From Mesorhizobium norvegicum (GTDB lineage: Bacteria; Pseudomonadota; Alphaproteobacteria; Rhizobiales; Rhizobiaceae), in the NCBI RefSeq assembly GCF_004919685.1, contig NZ_SMYZ01000081.1:62001-126000 (forward strand): DNA of 64,000 nucleotides. The letters are read 5' to 3'. The position numbers were made by a program, and so were the translations under genes. Below the pieces are notes generated by a model. That model was not told the DNA's origin and did not search any database. It saw only the letters and a program-made list of their open reading frames with translations. This document shows, in pieces, positions 43,472-52,945 of this stretch (its first letter is position 1; each line of letters starts with the position of its first letter).

Positions 43472-45034
43472 ATGCAAACGACACGTCGCAGATTTCTCGG
43501 CATGACCGCCATGGCGGCTGGCGCAATAGCATTGCCGAACACGATCATGGCGGCAACCGGCCGGCGGCCGAACCTCAATATTGCCGTTCAGGACCTGCGC
43601 ACAATTCTGGAACCGGTGGACGGCTCCTCCATCGCCAACGTTTCCTGGCGGGTGCAATACAGCATTTTCGATCAGCTTTTACGGACCGACTACAACGACA
43701 ATTTTCGCCTGAATTTCGCGCTCGCGACATCATTGAAGCAAATTGACGCCACGATCCATGAGATCAGGTTGCGCGACAATGTGAAGTTTCATGACGGTTC
43801 CACAATGACGGCGGATGACGTTGTCTTCTCGCTCGGGCCGGATCGACTGCGCGGCGAAAAAGCGCCGGGCGCGGCCGTGTTTGCCAACTTCCTCTCCTCG
43901 CTCGCCGATGTGCAGAAGATCAATGATCGCACTGTCCGTTTGATCACCAGGACAGAGGACCCGGTCTTCGCCCAGCGGCTCGGCGCCTGGGGCACGCAGA
44001 TCATCAGCGCCAGGGCACGGGCTGGCGCCAGCAGCTACGACGCCTGGGCGGCGAAGCCGATCGGCACCGGCCCTTACAAGATCGGCGAGGTCCGCAATGG
44101 CGACGAGATCACGCTGGTGGCGCACGACGAATATTGGGGAGGCCAGCCGCCATTTGCCTCGATCCGCTTCAAGCGGCTGCCGGAAATCGCCGCGCGCATC
44201 GCCGGACTGAAGTCGGGCGATTACGATATCGTCACAGACATCACTCCGGACCACATTGCCGAAATTGAGGGAGTCAACGGCCTCACGATTGTTGGTGGCG
44301 AAGCCATGTGGTTCCGCTTTCTCACATTCGCTCCGCTCAGGACTCCCATCCTGAAAGATGTCGATCTGCGTCGCGCGCTCGCTCTCGCTATCGATCGCGG
44401 TGCGCTGGCGGACGGCCTCTGGGACGGCCGGGCGAAAGCGCTGACCAGCTGGCAGCTACCGATCTTCGGCGAGATCAACGACCCCGACCGCAAGGGGGTG
44501 TCCTATGATCCGGCGCAGGTCAAGGAACTGCTCGCCAAGTCATCCTACAGAGGCGAGGAAATCCCATACCCTTCCGTCGGCACCTATTATCCGATGCAGC
44601 TCGCCGAGAACCAGGCGCTTGTCGAGATGTGGAAGGCTGCCGGAATCAACGTCAAGCTGATCATGTGTGAAAACTGGACGCAGGTCGGCGACATTGGCGG
44701 CATCAATGACACGTCCGGCGGCGCCTTCTACGCCGATCCCGTTTCCATGCTGTGGCAGATTATCGGTCCGACCAATGACCTCCAGTCAACAGGTGGCTGG
44801 ACCAATGCCGAGTTTAACGCGCTCGGTCACGAGCTTGAAACGACGACCGATCTCGCCAAGCGCCAGGCGGCCTTCAAACGGATGCAGGACATTGTCGAGA
44901 TCGAGGACCCTTGCATCACGCCGCTGCACTCCATGCCCTTTATCTATGGGCAGAAGGCGGATGTCAGCTGGCAGCCCAACCCGTTGCCGCAAATGTATCT
45001 CGGTCCGAAGATGCCGCCTGAGCCGGTGGCCTGA
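43472..45034 (+). CDS. Peptide/opine-type ABC transporter substrate-binding protein (Tat-exported)
   Basis: 520 residues, family 5 solute-binding protein (DppA/OppA type). The N-terminus has a twin-arginine signal (TTRRRFLGMTAMAAGAIAL), so it is exported folded to the periplasm. EIRLRDNVKFHDGSTMTADD is the family hallmark. The ligand could be a peptide, opine or another charged metabolite. First of five importer genes. Confidence 0.93.
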   Translation: MQTTRRRFLGMTAMAAGAIALPNTIMAATGRRPNLNIAVQDLRTILEPVDGSSIANVSWRVQYSIFDQLLRTDYNDNFRLNFALATSLKQIDATIHEIRLRDNVKFHDGSTMTADDVVFSLGPDRLRGEKAPGAAVFANFLSSLADVQKINDRTVRLITRTEDPVFAQRLGAWGTQIISARARAGASSYDAWAAKPIGTGPYKIGEVRNGDEITLVAHDEYWGGQPPFASIRFKRLPEIAARIAGLKSGDYDIVTDITPDHIAEIEGVNGLTIVGGEAMWFRFLTFAPLRTPILKDVDLRRALALAIDRGALADGLWDGRAKALTSWQLPIFGEINDPDRKGVSYDPAQVKELLAKSSYRGEEIPYPSVGTYYPMQLAENQALVEMWKAAGINVKLIMCENWTQVGDIGGINDTSGGAFYADPVSMLWQIIGPTNDLQSTGGWTNAEFNALGHELETTTDLAKRQAAFKRMQDIVEIEDPCITPLHSMPFIYGQKADVSWQPNPLPQMYLGPKMPPEPVA

Positions 45035-45039
45035 GTTCC

Positions 45040-46071
45040 ATGCTGCATAAGTCTTTCCAGAACAGCGCGGGCGCCGCGCTGTTGCCGGCTCATGGCATCG
45101 GGGCTTCCGCCACCAAACCTGCCATCAGCATTGCTGGCTTGAGGGTGGCGTTCGGCGATGTGCCTGTGCTGCACGGTGTCGATCTTGCTGTGAACAAAGG
45201 CGAGGCCTTGGGTATCGTTGGCGAATCCGGCTGCGGCAAGTCCGTGACTTGGCGGGCGGTTCTTGGCCTGCTGCCGAAATCCGCCGAGATCCGGGGCGAG
45301 GCCAGGATTGGTGATCTCGATCTTGTGGGCGCACGACAATCCGTTTTGGATCGGGTGCGCGGCGGACGCATTGCCATGATCTTCCAGGATCCGGCCAGCG
45401 CGCTGAACCCGGTGCATCGCATCGGCGCGCAGATCACCGAAGCGCTTCGCCTGCACCGTGGCCTCAGCGGTGCCGCCGCCCGTGCCCAGGCCTGCCGCCT
45501 GCTCGACCAGGTCGGGATAGCCGCTGCGGCAAGCAGGCTCAACGCGTACCCCCACGAACTGTCGGGCGGCCAGAACCAGCGGGTGATGATTGCCATCGCG
45601 CTCGCCGGCCGGCCCGAACTGCTGATCGCCGATGAGCCAACGACCGCGCTCGACGCTACCGTGCAGGCGCAGATCCTGCTGCTGCTCAAAGATATTCAAC
45701 GCGACACAGGCATGGCGCTGGTCATGATCAGCCATGATCTCGCCGCGGTGGCGGCCATCTGTGACCGGGCATGCGTCATGTATGCGGGCCAGATCGTCGA
45801 AACGGCGCCGAAACACACGCTTCTGACCGCGCCGGAGCACCCCTATACACGCGACCTGATCGGTGCCATTCCGCCCTCGCACGGTCCGCGCATGCGGTTG
45901 ACCGCCATTGCCGGCGCGCCGCCACAACGCAATCTGCCGCCGGGATGCGCCTATGCGCCACGCTGCCGGCACGCGATCGCGGTATGTCGCACGAGCCGAC
46001 CGGAACCGCGGCAGGTCGCCGCGCGGCATTCGGTGCGTTGCCTTCGTTTGGACGCCGGCACGTATCAATGA
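45040..46071 (+). CDS. Peptide-type ABC transporter ATPase (DppD-like)
   Basis: 343 residues. Walker A GESGCGKSVT, Q-loop MIFQDPASALNPVH, signature LSGGQNQRV, Walker B LLIADEPTTALD, H-loop MISHD. The C-terminal cysteine region (PGCAYAPRCRHAIAVC) typical of Dpp/Opp ATPases may hold an Fe-S cluster. Overlaps the next gene (ATGA). Confidence 0.94.
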   Translation: MLHKSFQNSAGAALLPAHGIGASATKPAISIAGLRVAFGDVPVLHGVDLAVNKGEALGIVGESGCGKSVTWRAVLGLLPKSAEIRGEARIGDLDLVGARQSVLDRVRGGRIAMIFQDPASALNPVHRIGAQITEALRLHRGLSGAAARAQACRLLDQVGIAAAASRLNAYPHELSGGQNQRVMIAIALAGRPELLIADEPTTALDATVQAQILLLLKDIQRDTGMALVMISHDLAAVAAICDRACVMYAGQIVETAPKHTLLTAPEHPYTRDLIGAIPPSHGPRMRLTAIAGAPPQRNLPPGCAYAPRCRHAIAVCRTSRPEPRQVAARHSVRCLRLDAGTYQ

Positions 46072-47027
46072 CCCTGCTGCGTCTCAACAACATCACCCGT
46101 CGCTTTCCGCTCGGCTCGCCACTCTACGGACCGCGGAAATATCTTGTAGCAGTCGATGGCGTGTCGCTGGATGTCGAGATGGGCCGGACGACCGGCATTG
46201 TCGGCGAATCCGGATGCGGCAAGTCCACCACCGGCCGTATTGCGCTCGGTCTGGAGCCGCCGGACAGCGGAGGTGTGCTGTTTCAGGGTTTTCCGCTGCC
46301 GCGCATCGACAGCAAAAAGTGGCGCGCGCAGCGGCGCCAGATGCAGCTGGTCTTTCAGGACACCTTAGCAGCGCTTGACCGCCGAATGACTGTCAGCGCT
46401 CTCATCGCCGAGCCGCTGGCGATTCACGGGATTGGCGATCCGGCAAGCCGCGAGCAACGTGTGGCCGAGCTTCTCCACGGCGTCGGCCTCGGCGAAGACC
46501 ATGGCAGGCTCTATCCGCATCAGCTTTCCGGCGGCCAGCGCCAACGCGTCGTGCTTGCCCGGGCGCTCGCGCCAAAACCCTCGCTTCTGGTTTGCGATGA
46601 GCCGGTCTCGGCGCTCGACCTGTCCGTCCAGGCGCAAATCGTCAATCTGCTCATGGATCTTCAGCAGGAGCTCGGGATCGGCCTCTTGTTCATCAGCCAT
46701 GACTTGCGGGTCGTTCGCCATGTCAGCGACCGGATCGTCGTCATGTATCTTGGCCGCGTCGTCGAGCAGGGGCGCGCCGACGCCATTATCGATCAACCCG
46801 CCCATCCCTATACGCAGGCGCTCGTCTCGGCCATGCCGAGGCTTCCGGGCGGCTTCGATCATTATGTGGCGTTGCCAGGCGAGCCGCCGAGCCCCACCGA
46901 TCGGCCCTGCGGATGCCCGTTTCATCCACGCTGTCCACTTGCGCGCGATGTCTGCCGCCAGAGCCTGCCCGAACTCCTGCCGCTAGGACCGGAACGGCAG
47001 GTCGCCTGCCATGTGGTGAGGCATTGA
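46068..47027 (+). CDS. Peptide-type ABC transporter ATPase (DppF-like)
   Basis: 319 residues from the ATG at 46068, overlapping the preceding stop. Walker A GESGCGKST, Q-loop LVFQDTLAALDRRM, signature LSGGQRQRV, Walker B LLVCDEPVSALDLS, and the C-terminal Cys region FHPRCPLARDVC. The second ATPase of the heterodimer. Confidence 0.94.
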   Translation: MTLLRLNNITRRFPLGSPLYGPRKYLVAVDGVSLDVEMGRTTGIVGESGCGKSTTGRIALGLEPPDSGGVLFQGFPLPRIDSKKWRAQRRQMQLVFQDTLAALDRRMTVSALIAEPLAIHGIGDPASREQRVAELLHGVGLGEDHGRLYPHQLSGGQRQRVVLARALAPKPSLLVCDEPVSALDLSVQAQIVNLLMDLQQELGIGLLFISHDLRVVRHVSDRIVVMYLGRVVEQGRADAIIDQPAHPYTQALVSAMPRLPGGFDHYVALPGEPPSPTDRPCGCPFHPRCPLARDVCRQSLPELLPLGPERQVACHVVRH

Positions 47028-47968
47028 TGAGTGCGGTGTTTCGTTTCGCCGGCCCCAAGCTCCTGCGTGCGGGCCTGTCGATCCTGATCGTAGTGACCTT
47101 TACATTCGTGGTGCTGCGGGCCTCTGGAGACCCGGCGCTGCAGATACTCGGTCCCAGCGCCCGCGCCCCGGATCTTGAGGCGTTTCGCCGGCATTGGGGG
47201 CTCGATCAGCCTCTGTATGTGCAATATGTCCGCTATGTCCTGGCGGCACTTCACTGCGATTTCGGGAATTCCATGCTGGCTGGAAAACCGGCCCTGCAGC
47301 TTGTGTTCGAGCGCGCGCCCCTGACATTGGCGCTGATGCTGCCGGCACTGGCGCTCACGATGCTAATAGGCATTCCGGTCGGCGCCTACGCCGCCATGCA
47401 TCGCGACACCTGGGTCGACCGATCGGTGATGATGCTGACCGTGTTCGGCTTCACCGTGCCAAGCTTCGTGCTCGGGCTATTGCTGATCCTGATCTTTTCC
47501 GTGACGCTCGGCCTGTTCCCGTCCGGCGGCGCGGATCGGCCGGAAAGCTTCGTACTGCCGGTGCTCACGCTTGGTTTGGGCGGGGCGGCCATTATCGCGC
47601 GCTTCACGCGTAGCGCCATGATCGAAGTTCTGTCGCAGCTCTACATCGTGGCGGCCAGCGCCAAGGGCGTGACGTGGCGGCAGGTGGTTCGCCACCATGC
47701 CCTTCCGAATGCGATCATTCCTGTGCTGACGCTGTTCGGCCTGATGCTCGGCGGCCAGGTCGCGGGCGCCGTACTGGTGGAAAGCGTCTTCGGCTGGCCC
47801 GGCATCGGCCAATTGCTGGTGGTTTCGGTTGCGAACCGTGATCTCGCCGTGGTGCAGGTCATCCTCCTTCTCGTGGCGCTGACCATGACGTCGGCCAACC
47901 TGCTGATGGACCTGCTTTATGGCGTGTTCGATCCGCGCTTGCGTGGAACAAACTCAGGATCGCAATGA
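47027..47968 (+). CDS. Peptide-type ABC transporter permease (DppB-like)
   Basis: 313 residues, about six membrane spans. It starts at the ATG whose A is the last base of the preceding stop. The coupling loop AASAKGVTWRQVVRHHALPN contains the EAA-type motif. FGDSxxxG-like and VESVFGWPGIGQL phrases mark the DppB family. Confidence 0.93.
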   Translation: MSAVFRFAGPKLLRAGLSILIVVTFTFVVLRASGDPALQILGPSARAPDLEAFRRHWGLDQPLYVQYVRYVLAALHCDFGNSMLAGKPALQLVFERAPLTLALMLPALALTMLIGIPVGAYAAMHRDTWVDRSVMMLTVFGFTVPSFVLGLLLILIFSVTLGLFPSGGADRPESFVLPVLTLGLGGAAIIARFTRSAMIEVLSQLYIVAASAKGVTWRQVVRHHALPNAIIPVLTLFGLMLGGQVAGAVLVESVFGWPGIGQLLVVSVANRDLAVVQVILLLVALTMTSANLLMDLLYGVFDPRLRGTNSGSQ

Positions 47969-48825
47969 AAACGGCAACTGTAGAAACCAACCGTCCGCCG
48001 CCTCGCTCGGTGGACCTGCCGACACTCCTTGCTGTGGGCTGGGTTCTCCTCATGCTCCTCACGGCGCTCGCCGCGCCGCTGATGGCTCCCTATGAGATCA
48101 CTTCCATCGACCTGCGCCATCGCCTGGCGCCGCCCGTCGGCTTTGGCGGAACGATGCTACACGTCCTGGGAACCGACGATCTGGGCCGTGACGTGGCCTC
48201 GCGTCTTTTCTACTCGATCCGCACCAGCTTGCTGGTCGCCTTCGGCGCCACTGCGATCAGCGTGTTGGTCGGTACCGGGATTGGCTTCATCGCCGCGTAT
48301 TTCCGCGGGCTCGTCGAGCATGCCCTGCTGCTAATGATCGACGTACAGGCTTCGCTACCATTTCTAATCGTGGCGCTGGCAATGCTCGCCTGTTTCGGTA
48401 ATTCGCTGACGCTGTTCGTCGCCCTGATGGGACTTTATGGCTGGGAGCGGAATGCGCGGTTGGCACGAGGACTGGCAATCACCGCCAGCGCGCAGGGCTA
48501 TGCGAGCGCAACGCGCCAACTCGGCGCCCATCCGCTGCGTGTCTATCTGCGGCATATCCTGCCCAACAGCGCGGCGACGCTTCTCGTGGCGGCGACGGTG
48601 ACCTTTCCGGAAATCGTCCTGGTGGAAAGCGGACTCTCCTTCCTCGGCCTCGGCGTTCAACCGCCGATGACCAGCCTGGGTGTCATGGTCGCGGCCGGCC
48701 GCGAGTATATCACCCGCGCCTCCTGGATGCTGCTCGCTCCAAGCCTCGTCATTGTCATCACGGCCGTTGCCGTTAGCGTCCTCGGCGACTGGTTGCGCGA
48801 TAAGCTCGACCCGACCCTCAAATAA
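47965..48825 (+). CDS. Peptide-type ABC transporter permease (DppC-like)
   Basis: 286 residues, about six membrane spans. LGTDDLGRDVASRLFYSIRT and ESGLSFLGLGVQPPMTSLG are characteristic of DppC. Overlaps dppB by four bases, completing the importer operon. Confidence 0.93.
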   Translation: MKTATVETNRPPPRSVDLPTLLAVGWVLLMLLTALAAPLMAPYEITSIDLRHRLAPPVGFGGTMLHVLGTDDLGRDVASRLFYSIRTSLLVAFGATAISVLVGTGIGFIAAYFRGLVEHALLLMIDVQASLPFLIVALAMLACFGNSLTLFVALMGLYGWERNARLARGLAITASAQGYASATRQLGAHPLRVYLRHILPNSAATLLVAATVTFPEIVLVESGLSFLGLGVQPPMTSLGVMVAAGREYITRASWMLLAPSLVIVITAVAVSVLGDWLRDKLDPTLK

Positions 48826-48869
48826 CGGTTTCCCAATGCAAAGGAGCTGATCTCCACACTTGTCGACAG

Positions 48870-49280
48870 CTACGCTCTTGCACGGGACGGGGTGCCGAAC
48901 CTTCGCCCGCGGCCGGTATCGACGTAACCGGAATACAGCATATGGATCTCGTCGCGGGCCCGCGTCAGGCCAACATAGAACAGCCGTCGGCTTTCGCGTC
49001 GCGCCGCCGGCTGCTCGGTGCGCCAGGGCAAACCGCCCAGATCGAGTCCCACCATGATCACGACATCATCTTCGCAGCCCTTTGCCGAGTGCGGCGTCAA
49101 CAGATTAAGATGGAGAGGCGACGCGTCGCGTCCACCGAGGCTCGCCAGATCCAGGTCGGCGAGCGGCCCGCCGACAGCGAGCGCCGCCGACATGCGCACC
49201 ACCTGTTCGCGCTGATCGGCGAGGCTTGGCTCTGCCGCCATCAGCGCATCGAGCATTCCCGCCCGCAGCGCGCCGATTGG
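48870..49280 (-). pseudogene. 3' relic of a UvrD/Rep-type helicase gene
   Basis: Only the C-terminal helicase motifs remain: LTPHSAKGCEDDVVIMVGLD (motif V) and RRLFYVGLTRARDEIHMLYS (motif VI). The first three quarters of the protein are missing and no start fits. Marks the beginning of the degraded stretch between the importer and nifH. Confidence 0.8.
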
Positions 49281-49336
49281 CGAAGTTTGTAATTTTGATC
49301 CGCGAAATTCGCACGGCGCCGTCCCCCCAGTTTTTT

Positions 49337-50352
49337 CTATTCGCGGATGTAATTGGCTCGCTCGGCGATATCGGCACATCGCGCCATCAGCGCTTCGAAA
49401 GGCTCCGCGTCTTCCAGAAGAAGCCCGTCGTCGACCATGCGGGCGTAGTCCTCTTCAAGCGCCTTCAGACCATCGCCTGCGGGCACAAGCCGCAGACCGC
49501 CGTTGACAGCCGCCGCGTAATCGATGGGCGTTCGATCGGGCGCTTTCTCGGCGAAGAACATGGTCTTGTGGCGCGCCACTGCGTTCGCCAGATCGCGATC
49601 AGCAAAGGCGGACGGGGTAAAACCGGTTTCGTCCAACCGCGCGACATCGTGCCAGTGACGAGCAAAGCGATCGCCGCGCCGGCGCTCCTGCAGGCAGAAG
49701 ACATGGATGGCCGTCGCCTTCTCCCAAAAGGTTCGCTCCGCATGCATCACGCGTGGACGAGCCGTGGGAAAGGTCACGCCCTCGATCAGGCCAGACGCGT
49801 CGCAGGCGATGTCGCGCAAGCTCGCGGGCTCGCCCGTCGATCGTGCTCCGAATTCGAGCATCACGCTCGGCGCCACATAGCCGGAGCCAGGCGTCGCGGC
49901 TTCGTAGTCGATGAACAGCTTCTCGCCCTCGACGCGGATGGCGGCCGCCAAAGCTTCAGCCGCGAGCGCATCTGCGATGATCGGCTGAACGCTTCCTTCA
50001 ACCCAATTGGGCAGGCGCTTACGCACCTCACTGGACCAGCGTTTTTCCTCGCTACGGGTCTCCGGCAACGCTTCGCCGTCGTCGCCCACCAAGTCGGGTG
50101 CAATCGGCCGGATGTCGTATGTTAGGTCGACGTCCTCGGAAAACCGCTGGATAACCTGATAGGCTTTGGACAGCGACGTGCCGCCCTTGAACACCAGATG
50201 TTCGCCGAGCGCCGAGCCGTAAAGGTGGCGAGCGCCCAGACCACCCACACGTCCTTCTCGAGGAGATGCGCCGGCCTGCCGGACCGATCGGCCGCGACGC
50301 CGAGCGCCTCCCGCCGATCCTCGATCGGGAGGTGGAGAAAGGGATCAGCCAT
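49337..50352 (-). pseudogene. AbiEii-type nucleotidyltransferase toxin gene with a frameshift
   Basis: The N-terminus MADPFLHLPIEDRREALGVA and EKDVWVVWALATF is read from 50352. The rest (YGSALGEHLVFKGGTSLSKA, then FSEDVDLTYDI, the nucleotidyltransferase motif) is in another frame from about 50228. One missing base near 50227 explains it. Without the shift this would be a complete toxin of ~335 residues. It overlaps the antitoxin gene by eight bases, as usual for type IV AbiE pairs. A sequencing error cannot be excluded. Confidence 0.8.
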
Positions 50353-50938
50353 GTGCGGCCTTGCCCACGCTGCGCGCCATCCAGGTCGGAAGCTGCGGCG
50401 CTACCGCGACCAACTCGCTGAAGGCGCCCGGCGGGAGTTTCCGCTTCAGTGTCTGGAGGGCGGCCTCAGCCTTCTCCGGCCCAAGCCAAGCCAACGCTCG
50501 CACCGCCTCGCCAGCGGGCCGATGCGCCATGGCGAGCTGCCAACGAGGCGCATGGCGAAGCTCGACGACCTGCTTGCCGAGGCTCATCTTCCGGGTGCGG
50601 CCGGAAGTCAGATAGACCGACCGGACCGGCACCTGTGTCGTGAGACCGAGGGTGTTGGCGGCAACGGCCCCACTCGTGACGATGATCTCCCCGCGCTGGC
50701 TGGCAAGCGCCTCGACCGCTTGCTCCACGGAGGGAGCCCGGGTGCCGAACCTGCTCGTGACCGGAAGGAGATAGACGCCGCGACCCGCCCGGATCAACTG
50801 CGTGCGCTCGGCTAGACGCGACAATGCCTGATCCACCGCGGCGCGATTCCCGAGGTGAAGCAAGCTCTTAGCTGCGACCGGCGTGCCCTCTGGCAGCCCT
50901 TTCGCGTGCGCAAGAATCTGTTCGGTCAACCGTTGCAT
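50345..50938 (-). CDS. AbiEi-type antitoxin
   Basis: 197 residues from the ATG at 50938 (AGGAG eight bases upstream); an ATG at 50944 is too close to that site. N-terminal winged helix (AAVDQALSRLAERTQLIRAG, RGVYLLP), then the AbiEi domain (VEALASQRGEIIVTSGAVAA, NTLGLTTQVP). Antitoxins of this kind bind their own promoter; a perfect inverted repeat lies directly upstream. Intact although its toxin partner is frameshifted. Confidence 0.85.
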   Translation of the reverse strand: MQRLTEQILAHAKGLPEGTPVAAKSLLHLGNRAAVDQALSRLAERTQLIRAGRGVYLLPVTSRFGTRAPSVEQAVEALASQRGEIIVTSGAVAANTLGLTTQVPVRSVYLTSGRTRKMSLGKQVVELRHAPRWQLAMAHRPAGEAVRALAWLGPEKAEAALQTLKRKLPPGAFSELVAVAPQLPTWMARSVGKAAHG

Positions 50939-50949
50939 GGCCATGCTCC

Positions 50950-50977
50950 TGTCAGAAATGTATGCGATTTTCTGACA
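50950..50977. promoter_or_regulatory. Operator-like inverted repeat before the AbiEi antitoxin gene
   Basis: Perfect nine-base arms TGTCAGAAA / TTTCTGACA with a ten-base spacer, partly overlapping the antitoxin's ribosome site. Fits autorepression by the antitoxin. Confidence 0.6.
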
Positions 50978-51401
50978 GTTTTTCAAGGCGGGCAGCGACG
51001 GGCACCTGCACGCGGAACCCGCCCAGCAGGCGTTGTGGTCAATCATCGCCGCGCGAATCGACCAATCCCTGTTTCGCGCCGTTCTCCGAACGAGCCTCGC
51101 CCGTCCTGGGGCCGACGCCCTCTGGTCGGCGCCGAGATATTTCTCTTGTCAGCGCAAGAACTCGACGCTGGTCAAAAAGTACCGTCGCGTAACATATATC
51201 GCGCGTCCCCACCGATGCCATTCAACAGAAAGAGAGCACTGCTCGGACTGCCTGCACCTTGATCAAACCCAGTATTCTGGTTATATTACTGGAAATGAGA
51301 AATGAAGACTGTCTTTTTATTTAGATCTGTATGTTCCTTCTTGTTGTAGTTATGATGTATGTCGAATGTATTACGTATGTGTGTTGTAGTCGGAGGCAAC
51401 T
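50978..51401. other. Intergenic stretch without a recognisable gene
   Basis: GC-rich at first, then AT-rich from about 51250, as expected for a promoter region of the VapB-like gene. No frame with a ribosome site or family match. Confidence 0.5.
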
Positions 51402-51701
51402 ATGAGCAGCTCGCAAAAACGCGCCATTCAAAACTATCGATCTCGCCTCAGCGAGCGCGGCTTGGCGCGCTTCGAGGTGCTTGGCCGCGATGCCGATCGC
51501 GACCTCATTCGATCTTTGGCTCGCCGCCTGGCCGAAGATGGACCGGATACCTCTAGCCTGCGCGCTGCTGTCAGCCAGACCATCGCCGGCGAGCCACCCA
51601 AGCTTGGCGGGATTCTCGCCGCATTGCGTCGTTCGCCGCTCGTGGGAGCTGACCTCGATCTTTCCCGCCCCCATGAAGAGGTGCGGAAGATCGACCTGTG
51701 A
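51402..51701 (+). CDS. VapB-like antitoxin
   Basis: 99 residues from the ATG at 51402 with GGAGG upstream. The middle (FEVLGRDADRDLIRSLARRL) fits a helical DNA-binding/dimerisation segment. The C-terminus (LDLSRPHEEVRKIDL) is the toxin-binding tail type found next to PIN toxins. Its stop overlaps the toxin start by four bases. Confidence 0.8.
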   Translation: MSSSQKRAIQNYRSRLSERGLARFEVLGRDADRDLIRSLARRLAEDGPDTSSLRAAVSQTIAGEPPKLGGILAALRRSPLVGADLDLSRPHEEVRKIDL

Positions 51702-52060
51702 CACGCTACCTCCTCGATAACAACATCATCAGCGATGTCGTCAAATCGCAGCCTTCGGAATCGCTCCTGGCATGGATGTCGAGACAGCGTGACGAGGATT
51801 TGTTTATCGCTTCGCTGACCGTTGCGGAAATTCTTCGCAGGGTTCTGGAGAAGCCGCGCGGGAAAAAACGCGACGCACTCGACAACTGGTTCTCTGGGCC
51901 TGAGGGGCCGCAGGCGCTGTTTGCGGGCCGCATCCTCTCGTTCGACGACAAGGCAGGGCTGATCTGGGCGCGGCTGATGGCAGGAGGAAAACTGGCCGGC
52001 AAGCCGCGCAGCGGGCTTGCCGGGCTCAAGGTCGTCAATCCGATACGCGGAGCGGTCTGA
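51698..52060 (+). CDS. VapC-like PIN toxin with an internal C-terminal deletion
   Basis: 120 residues. The PIN N-terminus is clear: TRYLLDNNIISDVV (first acidic residue; the usual DTN is DNN here), then AEILRRVLEKPRGKKRDAL. Near the end KPRSGLAGLKVVNPIRG joins two parts that in intact homologues are separated by about 25 residues carrying the third conserved acidic residue (VVVTDNxxDF). The RNase site is thus incomplete and the toxin probably inactive. Confidence 0.75.
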   Translation: MTRYLLDNNIISDVVKSQPSESLLAWMSRQRDEDLFIASLTVAEILRRVLEKPRGKKRDALDNWFSGPEGPQALFAGRILSFDDKAGLIWARLMAGGKLAGKPRSGLAGLKVVNPIRGAV

Positions 52061-52096
52061 TGCGGCGGCGGGTTAAGGAATGCTCGGGAGGGCAAG

Positions 52097-52140
52097 ATGG
52101 CTGAAACTCAGATAGAGTGGACGGAATCCACTTGGAACGC
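52097..52140 (+). pseudogene. 5' fragment of a DUF5131 (Gp37/Gp68-like) gene
   Basis: ATG at 52097 behind GGGAGGG starts MAETQIEWTESTWN, the standard opening of DUF5131 phage-type proteins. After 14 codons the similarity ends where the IS110 relic begins, so only the start of the gene survives. Confidence 0.6.
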
Positions 52141-52149
52141 TCGCGGATT

Positions 52150-52783
52150 TGGCTGATCTCCGCTCCTTCAGCGCGCCAAATCCAGTGGGACGAGCTCCCA
52201 GATGATCTACAGCCAAGGGAGGGTCTTCTCGAGCTCGGCGATCTTCTCGCTGTAGATGGCGATCTGCTGGAGGTAGAGACGACCAACGTCGCGGACGATC
52301 GGCTGGATGAGGCCTTCCTCGTCTTCGATTGCATCCGCAAGGCGCTTCACGTGGGCCGGGCCGTGTGGGGCGACGACCCCGTGCTTCGGCGAGGTGGCCG
52401 CGCAGGGCGTTTATCAGCTGCGTGCGCTGGCGCACCAAGAGGTCGCGCGTGCGGAAGATCATCGACCGCGCCTCTTGCTCCTCGGTTTTGACAGCCACGA
52501 AGCGCATTGTCGGCCTGAGGGCCGCTTCCGCGTGCCGCTTTACAAAGGACTTCACATAGACCGGCGGCAGGAGCCGGACGGCATGCCCGAGCCCGCCGAT
52601 CGTACGCCCCCAGTCGTGGGCGGTCGCGCTTCCATCGCCACCGTGCACCGGGGCTGTCCGGCGAGAAACGGCAGCAACTGCGCGCGACAGGTTCTTGCGA
52701 AAGACAACCTTCCCGTCACTCGCCGCGCCGTGAACCTGGAAGACCCGCTTTGCAAGATCGATTCCAATGGTGGTAACTTCCAT
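52150..52783 (-). pseudogene. Decayed IS110-family transposase
   Basis: From the ATG at 52783: MEVTTIGIDLAKRVFQVHG, the DEDD-domain start of IS110 transposases. Continues in changing frames with LLPPVYVKSFVKRH, RDLLVRQRTQLINALRGHLA, and finally a piece reading LQQIAIYSEKIAELEK near 52200. Several frameshifts; the C-terminal Ser-containing domain is absent. It adjoins the DUF5131 fragment and lies just before the nifH control region. Confidence 0.85.
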
Positions 52784-52945
52784 GGATGCCGTCTCTGTCT
52801 TGGTCGATTCTGGCAATCACCAAACTGGCACATTGCGATGGCGTCGGGAGGGGGCATCTACTCCATCAGATTTTGACAACTAGCTTCTTTCCGGGCTCCG
52901 CGGCCGACGTCTCACTCAACGCCATCCGACATTTCCTGTCGCCTT

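Noticed and set aside
32756..48825. Known rhizopine (mos/moc) genes
   Set aside because: No gene recognisable as a mos or moc gene of the inositol rhizopine pathway is present; only the regulatory and spatial logic is comparable.
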